Positions 23,842-31,793 of a DNA stretch of 42,660 nucleotides are shown piece after piece; positions within the stretch are counted from its first letter, which is position 1, and each line of letters opens with the position of its first letter. The notes beneath the pieces are model-generated. The model searched no databases. It saw only the letters and a list, made by a program, of their open reading frames with translations, and was not told the DNA's origin. Source of the DNA: CAZLGC01 sp964559275 (lineage in GTDB: Bacteria; Patescibacteriota; CALEFQ01); NCBI GenBank assembly GCA_964559275.1, contig CAZLGC010000005.1, positions 1 through 42,660 on the forward strand. Reading direction: 5' to 3'. The position numbers were made by a program, and so were the translations under genes.

Positions 23842-24012
23842 CTGCCCTCCTTACGGAGGGTAAACTCGGAGCGTAGCCCGTAGGGCGAAGGCTGGGCCTA
23901 TCGTTACCCCGCCAAGGCGGGGTAACCAAAAAGCCCCGGGGCACGAAAGGGTCCCATGAGCTTTCTAGCATCGTAGTCCGTTCTTTGTGATTCCCACGTG
24001 CCCCCCGACCCC
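23842..24012. repeat. Palindromic repeat element, copy B, with a preceding small repeat
   Basis: Copy B starts with a perfect 11-bp hairpin, GTTACCCCGCC (23903-23913) and its complement (23916-23926). The box GTAACCAAAAAG follows, then GGGGCACG (23938-23945) paired at a distance with CGTGCCCC (23997-24004) and followed by CCGACCCC. The order of parts equals copy A at 7073. The preceding 23842-23898 carries CCTGCC, a CCCTCC/GGAGGG hairpin and GTAGCC, related to the element at 11541. The element lies between the 3' ends of two convergent genes. Confidence 0.6.
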
Positions 24013-24023
24013 GATGGAAGATA

Positions 24024-27000
24024 TTAAGTATCTTGTTGCTTTCTTTCTTTGCCTTCGGTTAGCTTTTCTAGAAATAGCTTTAATTCATTAACCCAATCGT
24101 CTCCCAAACGCTTAACGGAGATGCGGATAGTGCGCTCGTCTTTGCGCTGCCAGGCCGGGTTTTCTTTGGCATATTTATAGAATCCCTCGTCATCCAAATC
24201 CTCGGCAAAAGTCAATGTCACCAATCGCTCCCGGGTATCGGCAGCGGTTTTTTTAAGGATGGTATCAATACTGATAAGGCGCAGCTTTTGGGCGATCAGC
24301 TTCAGCTCCACAATCAAAATCAAGTTCTTGATCTCCAGGGGCAGGTCTTTTTTGGAATAGCAGCTGCGGGAGTTGGCGACAATGCGGCCGATCGCTCCGT
24401 TCAGCTGATCTGTATCCTGAGCGTTGGCCAGTTCTTTGTAGGCTCTGAGCTTTCTTTCTGCTGTGGCAAAAAAATCGGGCGGGATGTAGGCATCAATGGG
24501 CAGATCAATTGTCACTTCCAGGTGCGGCGGCAGCTCGTGTCCAGCCTTTTGTTCCTCCACTGCCTGATGGAGCAAACGGGAGTAAAGTGTTAGTCCGATG
24601 GCGTTGATGCTCCCGTGCTGCTCGCGGCCCAACAGGTTGCCGGTGCCCCTGATTTCCAGATCGCGCCGGGCAACCTTGAATCCGGATCCCAGCTCTTTGG
24701 CAGCGAGTAGAGCTTCTAAGCGATCCTTGGCTCGCCCCTTCAATTTTTTGCTCTGGTAGAAAAAATAGGAGTTAGCTTTGACGGCGCCACGGCCTATCCG
24801 TCCTCGCAGTTGATAAAGCTGAGAGAGACCAAACCGAGTGGCCTCATCCACGATCAGAGTGTTTACATTTTTAATGTCCAGCCCGCTTTCGATAATGGTT
24901 GAACATACCAATATCTCATAACGATGATGGTAGAAATCATGCATGATGCTCTCCAGCTGCTTTTCCGGCAACTGTCCGTGGGCAACTCCTATTCTGGCTT
25001 CCGGAACTAATTCCTTTATTCGGTTAGCAAATGCTTCAATTGTTTCCACGCGGTTGTGAAGGAAATATATTTGTCCCTTGCGCTCCAGCTCAGCCCGTAC
25101 CGCCTTGGCGATTTTCTTTTCATCGTACGGAGCGATGTAGGTGTCAATCGGTTGCCGGCCGGGCGGGGGAGTGTCGATGGTGCTGATTTCCCGCAGTCCC
25201 GCCAGCGAGAAGTGCAGCGTCCGTGGAATCGGCGTAGCGCTCATTGCCAGTACATCGACATCATTACGCAGCCTCTTTAGTTTCTCTTTGTGCTCTACGC
25301 CGAAGCGCTGCTCTTCATCAATAATAATCAATCCCAGGTCCTTAAAAGCGATGTCTTTGGAAAGCAGCCGGTGAGTTCCAATCACAATATCAACTTCGCC
25401 AGATTTGAGTCCGTCAATTATTCTTTGCTGCTGAGCTTTGGTTTTGAAACGGCTTAGTACTTCTACTCGGACGGGGAAATTCTGGAGCCGCTTGGTGTAT
25501 GTTTTGCCGTGCTGCTCAGCCAAAATTGTGGTGGGGCAAAGCAGCGCTACTTGCTTGCCGGTTTGCACTGCCTTGAAAGCGGCCCGTACCGACACTTCTG
25601 TCTTGCCGTAGCCGACATCGCCGACCAAGAGGCGGTCCATCGGTTTATCCTGTTCCATGTCGCGCTTGATCTCTTCGGTGACACGGCGCTGGCCGGGGGT
25701 ATCCTCGTACTTGAATGACCGCTCCAGCTCAATTTGCTCCGGGGTGTCCGGCAGGTAGCGGTGGCCGGCGGCTGACTCCCGGGCGGCGTAAAGCTTGAGG
25801 AGCTCCCCGGCGATTTCCCGGGTGGCGGCCTTGATCTTAAGCTTGGTCTGCTGCCAGCTGGCACCGTGCAGGCGGTGGATGGAGGGATTGGCTTTGCCGA
25901 TATAGCGGTCAATCTTGTCTGCGTATTCTACCGGCACCGACAATCTGTCTCCTTCAGCATATTCAAGGACGTAATACTCCCGCATACCTTCGTCAACCAG
26001 GTGGCGACGCATGCCGATGAATTTTCCCACCCCGTGGTCGATGTGAACCACAAAGTCGCCCGGTTCCAGCTCAGACAGGAAAACCTCGTCAGCCGCCGGT
26101 CTCTCCGCCTCCGGTTCCGGCGGGCCGAATATTTCCTGGGATCCTAACAAAACTTTTTTCTCCAGGGTATCAATGTATCCGATAGGTAAATTGGCGGCGC
26201 TGTTTTGGTAGGTGATGTTCCGAATATCAGCCAGCATTTTCTGCAGTTGCTCTTTTTTGTTTGTGTATATCTCAACTGAGTAGCCATTAGTAGTCAACTT
26301 TTGCAGATCTGCCGCTAGTAGACGCAGATTGCCGAAATAGAGTGAGGTCGGCAGGAAATCAAACCGGATATCACCACGAGCAAGATTTCTGATAACAAGT
26401 TGCCGGACTTCGGCTTTTTTGATTTTGGCACCATCATTGCGGATAATCAGAGCTCGGGGGTTAGAATTCAAGGCCTGTATAATTGAGCTTTGCCCGCTTT
26501 TTAGCTGGAACGGTGGGATAACAATTTTTTCCAATTTGCCACGGGTTTCTTTACTCCGGGGAGCAAATTCCTGGATTTGTTCGACATTGTCTCCGACAAA
26601 TTCTATCCGGACGGGATTGTTCATCCCGGGGGCGAATATTTCTACCAAGCCGCCGCGGCGAGCAAAGTAACCAGGTTCAGCTGCTGTATCTGCCAGCTCA
26701 TAGCCTGTATTCTGCAAATGTTGCAATAGTCCGGTCAGCCCGCAGGGTTTGCCGGTTCTTATCTTCAGGCACAGGTTCTGGTACTCCTCCGGGGAAGGGA
26801 AATATTTTTCCAGTGTTCCCGCCGGCAACAAAAACAGCCCCGGAGTTTTTTCCATGACGGCGGTCATGAGTTCGGGGCCGCCGGTGATATCAGTGAGAAC
26901 TTGAATGTCTTGGCCTTGATTCCAGAAGTGAAGTTGGGCCAGTTTTTCCTGGTATTTCTTTTTATCTACAAACCAAAAAACGGCTTGCCCGCTGTCCCAC

Positions 27001-27128
27001 CGGGGGGTAGCAAGGAGGTTGAGAAATATTTTCGTCTCAGCATTCCCGGTTAATCCCGAGATCGTGACCTGCTTTTTTTTACTTGTCAGATCAGCTAATT
27101 GGTCAAGCAAAGCTGTCGTTTTTGTCAC
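24024..27128 (-). CDS. mfd: Transcription-repair coupling factor
   Basis: A 1,034-residue DNA translocase that removes stalled RNA polymerase and recruits UvrA. Visible in order: a UvrB-like N-terminal region (GYFARRGGLVEIFAPG), the RNA polymerase-interacting domain (FVVHIDHGVGKFIGM, about residue 355-425), the RecG-like motor with Walker A GDVGYGKTE (about 501-509), IIIDEEQRFGVEHKEKL and the QLRGRIGRG region, then the TRCF C-terminal domain. It is about 110 residues shorter than the E. coli protein. The start is GTG; the -10 TACAAT lies 6 nt upstream, so the mRNA should be leaderless. Confidence 0.96.
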   Translation of the reverse strand: MTKTTALLDQLADLTSKKKQVTISGLTGNAETKIFLNLLATPRWDSGQAVFWFVDKKKYQEKLAQLHFWNQGQDIQVLTDITGGPELMTAVMEKTPGLFLLPAGTLEKYFPSPEEYQNLCLKIRTGKPCGLTGLLQHLQNTGYELADTAAEPGYFARRGGLVEIFAPGMNNPVRIEFVGDNVEQIQEFAPRSKETRGKLEKIVIPPFQLKSGQSSIIQALNSNPRALIIRNDGAKIKKAEVRQLVIRNLARGDIRFDFLPTSLYFGNLRLLAADLQKLTTNGYSVEIYTNKKEQLQKMLADIRNITYQNSAANLPIGYIDTLEKKVLLGSQEIFGPPEPEAERPAADEVFLSELEPGDFVVHIDHGVGKFIGMRRHLVDEGMREYYVLEYAEGDRLSVPVEYADKIDRYIGKANPSIHRLHGASWQQTKLKIKAATREIAGELLKLYAARESAAGHRYLPDTPEQIELERSFKYEDTPGQRRVTEEIKRDMEQDKPMDRLLVGDVGYGKTEVSVRAAFKAVQTGKQVALLCPTTILAEQHGKTYTKRLQNFPVRVEVLSRFKTKAQQQRIIDGLKSGEVDIVIGTHRLLSKDIAFKDLGLIIIDEEQRFGVEHKEKLKRLRNDVDVLAMSATPIPRTLHFSLAGLREISTIDTPPPGRQPIDTYIAPYDEKKIAKAVRAELERKGQIYFLHNRVETIEAFANRIKELVPEARIGVAHGQLPEKQLESIMHDFYHHRYEILVCSTIIESGLDIKNVNTLIVDEATRFGLSQLYQLRGRIGRGAVKANSYFFYQSKKLKGRAKDRLEALLAAKELGSGFKVARRDLEIRGTGNLLGREQHGSINAIGLTLYSRLLHQAVEEQKAGHELPPHLEVTIDLPIDAYIPPDFFATAERKLRAYKELANAQDTDQLNGAIGRIVANSRSCYSKKDLPLEIKNLILIVELKLIAQKLRLISIDTILKKTAADTRERLVTLTFAEDLDDEGFYKYAKENPAWQRKDERTIRISVKRLGDDWVNELKLFLEKLTEGKERKQQDT

Positions 27129-27134
27129 GGGGGT

Positions 27135-27162
27135 ATTGTACTACTTTGGTGGTAAAAATCAA
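27135..27162 (-). promoter_or_regulatory. mfd promoter, leaderless GTG start
   Basis: On the minus strand TTGATT (27157-27162), 16 bp, TACAAT (27135-27140), then 6 nt to GTG. Confidence 0.6.
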
Positions 27163-27179
27163 GGTTGCGGTGGATCAGG

Positions 27180-27208
27180 TTGACAAAACGTCCTGTAAAT
27201 GATATCTT
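27180..27208 (+). promoter_or_regulatory. Promoter of the 421-residue membrane protein gene
   Basis: TTGACA (27180-27185), 17 bp, TATCTT (27203-27208) with extended TG. The SD AAGGAGG precedes the ATG at 27269. Confidence 0.7.
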
Positions 27209-27268
27209 TGCTCGTTACATTGACAAAGGAACAAGAACCGAAACATGGCTCGTTAAGGAGGTTTTCTG

Positions 27269-28534
27269 ATGAGCACAAATGAAAGAAAAGGGCATCAGCC
27301 CTGGAGTCTCTCCAAGTTTTGGAGAATCCTGATTCTCTATTTCGTCGGTTTCGTTGCCCTCATGTGGGTGATCGGGCTGGCTCTGCACAAGTTCGTGCCG
27401 CCTGACAGCTGGCAATCCATCTACGACGTGATGGTTGGCCAGCAAACGTCCTGGCCCGATTGGTCTATCTTCCTGCTGGTGACTGCCTCGATCGGCCTGG
27501 TTTGCACGGTGGTGTTAGGCATAGGGAACAGACGGTATGTGGAACCCGCTGTTTGGGCGGAGTATCGTGGTTTGATCCAGGGACTGGCGGTATTGACGGT
27601 AATCATTGCCGGGTCGGTGCAGGCCACTGTATTCGTCGGCTCGCAACTGTGGGTTTCGGATATTCCCTTCGCGATTCTCGTCATCTTCGCGGCTCTGCTC
27701 TTTTTCACGCTCTTCTTCCTGCGCGGCAATGCTCATACGGATAAGGACCGTGCGTATCATCGCGGTCGGTCCGAAGGCGTTTCCCACTTCAGGATGGCGG
27801 AGTTGCCGGCAATCAAGGAAGCCTGCGTAGAGGAAGGCATAGAGCTTGGTCGGCAGGATGTCCTACTACCACTGGTCCATGATCGTTTGGTTTTGGAGCT
27901 GCGGCGGCGTGTCCATTTCCTGTGGCGCCGGCCGCGAGGGAGCAAGAACCGGTCTGACTACTTCCTGGTTCAGGATCACGGATCGCAGATCTCGTTTGCC
28001 ATCAAGATAGGCAGCGAGCTCAGTGAAGTCCTAGCGTTCCCGGCTTCTCAGTGTAAACTGGTTGCCTGGACGGGCGGAGAGTGCCGAATCAAATCGGCCG
28101 CGCTTGATCTTACCGATCTGTCGGCACAAGAGCTGAAGGGGTGCCTGAAAACGCTGGAAGACGATGCCATACTGCTGGCGCTTTTCAAGCGCCATGTCAT
28201 GGGCGTTGAATTCGAGATCAACTCCAACTACGTCCTCAGCCGGCCGCCGACCGAGATCGTCGTTGAGGATGAGCCGGCTCGGAAGACCAATCCACCTCCA
28301 GACTCGCAGTCACTGATCACTGGTGAGCCTACTTCGTCGGATCCGGCACTTCATGAAACCGATGGCGAAGAGAAGCCGGGTTTCAATGCCAGCGAGGACG
28401 AGATCGAGGACGCCCTTGAGGTGGCGATCCCAGAATCTCCGCCGCCGCGTCGCCCCCCCTCATCTCCAGATGAAACCAGTCCTGGTTTCCGGCTGGAAGA
28501 TGTCGAGGGGGCTCCTCCTCCCCCGAAGGAGTAA
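27269..28534 (+). CDS. Multi-pass membrane protein with acidic, proline-rich tail
   Basis: A 421-residue protein with four predicted membrane helices (about residues 18-41, 65-88, 104-126 and 131-150). A soluble domain of about 180 residues follows, starting near the charged HTDKDRAYHRGRSEG, and then a low-complexity C-terminal tail rich in Pro, Glu, Ser and Asp (about 335-421). I recognise no family. The soluble part has no catalytic motif I can name. The gene is monocistronic with a near-consensus promoter, AAGGAGG SD and a strong terminator. Confidence 0.75.
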   Translation: MSTNERKGHQPWSLSKFWRILILYFVGFVALMWVIGLALHKFVPPDSWQSIYDVMVGQQTSWPDWSIFLLVTASIGLVCTVVLGIGNRRYVEPAVWAEYRGLIQGLAVLTVIIAGSVQATVFVGSQLWVSDIPFAILVIFAALLFFTLFFLRGNAHTDKDRAYHRGRSEGVSHFRMAELPAIKEACVEEGIELGRQDVLLPLVHDRLVLELRRRVHFLWRRPRGSKNRSDYFLVQDHGSQISFAIKIGSELSEVLAFPASQCKLVAWTGGECRIKSAALDLTDLSAQELKGCLKTLEDDAILLALFKRHVMGVEFEINSNYVLSRPPTEIVVEDEPARKTNPPPDSQSLITGEPTSSDPALHETDGEEKPGFNASEDEIEDALEVAIPESPPPRRPPSSPDETSPGFRLEDVEGAPPPPKE

Positions 28535-28537
28535 GTT

Positions 28538-28574
28538 AACCCCCTCCACTCAATCAGAGTGCGAGGGGGTTTAT
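28538..28574 (+). terminator. Strong two-part terminator
   Basis: AACCCCCTC (28538-28546) pairs perfectly with GAGGGGGTT (28563-28571) and encloses a CACTC/GAGTG stem; TTTATT follows. Confidence 0.85.
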
Positions 28575-28610
28575 TCATATACTAATTTTTAATTGCCTTA
28601 GTTAGGACAA

Positions 28611-29114
28611 TTAGAACAATTGATCAATAATCTTCGCAATGACTTGGTCTATTTTTTCTCTCTCAACCTCGGAAACAGGGGAGAGAACGTACTCAGATAC
28701 CACTTCTTCCTCGGCGGGAGTCGTTGGCTTATGCGGGAACGGTCGGCCAACACCGATCCGGAGACGATGAAAATCATCAGACCCCAGCGCCGTAATTAGA
28801 GAACGCAAACCGTTATGCCCCCCGGCGCTACCACCGGCTTTGTATTTCCACTCACCGGGCGGTAAGTCTATGTCATCGTGAATAACCAGAATCTCATTCG
28901 GCTCCAGGCCGTTTTTGTTTGCTGCTTTCGCAATTTCCGGCCCGCATTCATTCATGAATGAAGATGGTATTAATACTTTTTGCGGTATCTCTTTTTCTGC
29001 TTCGATCCTGGCCACAGTCATTGCTCCCGCGTTATGTCTCGTATTAGAAAACTTCGGCCCGGGATTGCCAAGGCCGACGATCATTTTCACTTCATCTAGA
29101 TCAATGTCCTGCAT
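28611..29114 (-). CDS. pth: Peptidyl-tRNA hydrolase, shortened
   Basis: Releases tRNA from prematurely dropped peptidyl-tRNA. The catalytic and binding residues are present: Asn in GLGNPGPKF, His in NTRHNAGA, MN in SSFMNECG, Asp in VIHDDIDLPPG and Asn in GGHNGLRSL. At 167 residues it is short. The stretch between RHNAGA and FMN has about 20 fewer residues than E. coli Pth, so a strand pair is reduced. The ATG at 29114 lies 1 nt past the stop of the LCP gene, indicating coupling; MIVGLGNPG ten residues later is an alternative start. Confidence 0.93.
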   Translation of the reverse strand: MQDIDLDEVKMIVGLGNPGPKFSNTRHNAGAMTVARIEAEKEIPQKVLIPSSFMNECGPEIAKAANKNGLEPNEILVIHDDIDLPPGEWKYKAGGSAGGHNGLRSLITALGSDDFHRLRIGVGRPFPHKPTTPAEEEVVSEYVLSPVSEVEREKIDQVIAKIIDQLF

Positions 29115-29115
29115 G

Positions 29116-31002
29116 TTAAACTTCGTTATAACCGGCCGCTTCTTGTCCTAAGATAATGACAAAATCAGCATCTTCCTGCCCGCCGGCTTTGTTCAAAGGA
29201 GCTGTTTCCTCGATAATTTCGGCATTATAGGTCCCGGCAATTTCTTCCAGTTGCTGTGGCTTTTTGCCACCGGTGTTGTCGTAAATAACCGTGTTTTGCC
29301 GAGTCTGGTCAGCAGCGTTACCGACGTTTGTAACTTCAAATCCGGCAGCTCTGAGTTCATTGCCGACCCTTGCCCCTAATCCGGTAATTAGAGTGCCGTT
29401 TTGGACGGCGATCGTGGCCGTTTCTTCCACAGCCTCCTCGCTTGTTTCTTCTTCGCTTTCTTCATCTGGTCTTTCTTCTTCCGGAGCCTGTCCTTCGGGC
29501 ACTGTCAGTTCCTCGCCATGCAAATCTTCCGCCCGATCAAAAATATTAATAGCAAACTCCTGAATTTTTCCGTACTCGCCAAAGCCGTCAACCGGAATCA
29601 GGGTATAGGCTCCGTCCGGAGTGGTGTAGACTTTCAGGAATTCTTCGTTGGAAATGACGGAAACCTTGACATTATTAACATCAAACTTCTGCCCCAGCTC
29701 GAATAGGCGCCAGCCTTCCCACATCTGGGCATTGGTAAGGATATGTTTGCCCAGCGCGATGAATAAGTCATTAAGTTTTTGCGGATTGGCCAGAACGCCG
29801 GTAGAAAGCGCCTTGTCTTTGATAGCGGCAATCAGTTTCTGCTGCCGGCGGGAGCGGGCGAAATCCGAAGCTTCATTGGTAACGGGGCTGTCCGGGTCGG
29901 CATCGGTGATGACGCCATGGCGCGAGCGGGCGTATTGCAGGGCTTCTTCACCGTTCATGGTCTGCAGCCCGCGCTCAAATTCCACGGTCATGTAGCCGTA
30001 ATTCGCTCCGGGATATTCCGTATCAATGAAACCGTTTTCCACATCGATTTCCACTCCGCCTAAACTGTCGACAATTTCACGAAAACCTTCAAAGTCGATA
30101 CGCAAATAATAGGGGATATCCAGACCGGTTATTTCCTGGACGACGTCGCGAACGTATTCCGGGCCGTGGTCAGGGTCTTCCTGCTCGCCGTAATAGTTTA
30201 TTTTGTTGATCCGAGAATATCCAAAGACATTACTTTCCACCCACATGTCGCGGGGGAGCGATAGCATGGCGACTTCTTCCGCATCTGGATCTATACTCAT
30301 AACAATAATTGTATCAGTCAGCATGGCTCCGTCATGACCTTCGCCACCCATTCCCAGGAGCAAGACATTGATACGTCCTTCTTCCTCGCCCTGTAGCATC
30401 CGGTCATTAGAAAGGACCAGGTGCTTGATCTGGTCCAAAGTGTTGGTACCTTCCTGGTTGAAAATGCTGGCACCAGTGAAAAATGCTCGCCCGAACATAC
30501 CAACTCCGATCATCAACAGGATGATTACTACGGAAATACCGGCCTTGGCTGCCAATATCCATTTTGGCTTGGTGGTTGCTTGGGTGAGTTCCGGGGCAGC
30601 TGCCGCTGTTTCCGGCACGGCTGTTTCGGCTGCGGGTATCACAGTATCTGCCACAGATTTAGCGGGACTGTCTTCTTCTGGGAAGATTTCTTCTGTTTCT
30701 TTATGTTCATGCTCTTCCCATAAATCCAGAGGTTCTGGTTTTTCCGAAGGGGTAGCCTTCGTCTCAGAAGACGGGGGCGCGACTGGCTTGACGTCTGTAG
30801 CTTCCGACACGGTTTTCTCCTCAGGTGGAGTGGTGGTTTTCTCTTCTGCTTTGGCTGTTTGAGAAAGATCCAGGATGTCTTCAGCCGGCTCAGATACTTC
30901 TGCAGTCAGCTCAGGAGATGAACTGCCTTTTTTTTCCTTACGCAAATCCAACTGGCTGGGGCCAGTGTCCCGATTTGCGATGTCAAAAAATCTTTTCGGC
31001 AT
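29116..31002 (-). CDS. LytR-CpsA-Psr (LCP) family protein with LytR_C domain
   Basis: A 628-residue type II membrane protein. A long acidic, Pro/Ala/Thr-rich cytoplasmic region (about residues 1-148) precedes one membrane helix (WILAAKAGISVVIILLMIGV). The LCP domain follows: NVLLLGMGGEGHDGAMLTDT, MLSLPRDMWVE, INKINYYGE, YARSRHGV and ARSRRQQKLI. LCP enzymes transfer lipid-linked polymers to the cell envelope. After a Glu-rich linker comes a LytR_C domain (IAVQNGTLITGLGARVGNEL). The promoter is TTGACG-N18-TATAAT (31052-31081). The gene runs into pth. Confidence 0.92.
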   Translation of the reverse strand: MPKRFFDIANRDTGPSQLDLRKEKKGSSSPELTAEVSEPAEDILDLSQTAKAEEKTTTPPEEKTVSEATDVKPVAPPSSETKATPSEKPEPLDLWEEHEHKETEEIFPEEDSPAKSVADTVIPAAETAVPETAAAAPELTQATTKPKWILAAKAGISVVIILLMIGVGMFGRAFFTGASIFNQEGTNTLDQIKHLVLSNDRMLQGEEEGRINVLLLGMGGEGHDGAMLTDTIIVMSIDPDAEEVAMLSLPRDMWVESNVFGYSRINKINYYGEQEDPDHGPEYVRDVVQEITGLDIPYYLRIDFEGFREIVDSLGGVEIDVENGFIDTEYPGANYGYMTVEFERGLQTMNGEEALQYARSRHGVITDADPDSPVTNEASDFARSRRQQKLIAAIKDKALSTGVLANPQKLNDLFIALGKHILTNAQMWEGWRLFELGQKFDVNNVKVSVISNEEFLKVYTTPDGAYTLIPVDGFGEYGKIQEFAINIFDRAEDLHGEELTVPEGQAPEEERPDEESEEETSEEAVEETATIAVQNGTLITGLGARVGNELRAAGFEVTNVGNAADQTRQNTVIYDNTGGKKPQQLEEIAGTYNAEIIEETAPLNKAGGQEDADFVIILGQEAAGYNEV

Positions 31003-31051
31003 TATTTAACTAAACAAATCCGTCCGGACTTGACGGCTAATTGGTGTTTTC

Positions 31052-31081
31052 ATTATAGCCTTTAAGGGCTTCTTTCGTCAA
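31052..31081 (-). promoter_or_regulatory. Promoter of the LCP-pth operon
   Basis: On the minus strand TTGACG (31076-31081), 18 bp, TATAAT (31052-31057). Confidence 0.6.
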
Positions 31082-31092
31082 TCAAGCCCCGC

Positions 31093-31121
31093 TTGCCTTT
31101 GTGGAAAAAAACTGTTATACT
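31093..31121 (+). promoter_or_regulatory. Promoter of the lepB-hisS operon
   Basis: TTGCCT (31093-31098), 17 bp, TATACT (31116-31121). The leader includes a small CCTGC/GGCAGG hairpin (about 31142-31156). Confidence 0.6.
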
Positions 31122-31173
31122 GCCAAACACTCGATAACAAGCCCTGCTTTGGCAGGTAAGTTTTACGCATGCT

Positions 31174-31767
31174 ATGTCTGAGAAATTAATCAATAGCCAA
31201 AACAAATCAGAAAAGTCTGCAGCTGGCAGTTTCCTTTGGGAACTGGTCAAAATAGTCATAATCGCGGCGATTATTATAGTCCCGATTAGGTTTGTAGTGG
31301 CTCAGCCATTTTCTGTAAAAGGTGACAGTATGGAGGACAGCTTCTCCAATTATGATTATTTGATTGTTGATCAGATAAGTTATCGTTTTGACGAAGTGGA
31401 AAGAGGAGACGTGGTAGTTTTCCGTTTTCCGCGCCAGCCCAGTGAGTACTATATAAAAAGAGTAATTGGTCTGCCCGGTGAGACTGTCAAGATAGAGAAC
31501 GGGCAGGTTTATATCTGCAATGATGCTAATCCGGAATGCGTACAATTAGACGAACCTTATCTCAGCCCACATGAGCGTACACCAGGCAGCAAAGTAGTGG
31601 AAGTCGGCCCGGAAAGTTACTTTGTGATGGGTGATAATCGTAACGCCAGCTCTGATTCCCGCAGCTGGGGGACACTGCCTTATGAATACATAATCGGCAA
31701 AGTTATGCTTAGGGCCTGGCCGTTTTCAGAATTTAAACTAATCGAGCAACCAGTTTATAATATGTAA
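31174..31767 (+). CDS. lepB: Signal peptidase I
   Basis: A 197-residue membrane serine protease that removes signal peptides. One N-terminal membrane helix (about residues 23-43) is followed by the catalytic Ser in KGDSMEDSF, the general-base Lys in YYIKRVIGLPGE and the conserved GDNRNASSDSRSWG box. The size is typical of single-anchor SipS-like enzymes. There is no SD near the ATG. The hisS gene follows after 26 bp. Confidence 0.95.
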   Translation: MSEKLINSQNKSEKSAAGSFLWELVKIVIIAAIIIVPIRFVVAQPFSVKGDSMEDSFSNYDYLIVDQISYRFDEVERGDVVVFRFPRQPSEYYIKRVIGLPGETVKIENGQVYICNDANPECVQLDEPYLSPHERTPGSKVVEVGPESYFVMGDNRNASSDSRSWGTLPYEYIIGKVMLRAWPFSEFKLIEQPVYNM

Positions 31768-31793
31768 GAGTCGGTATAGATATTTAATAAAAT

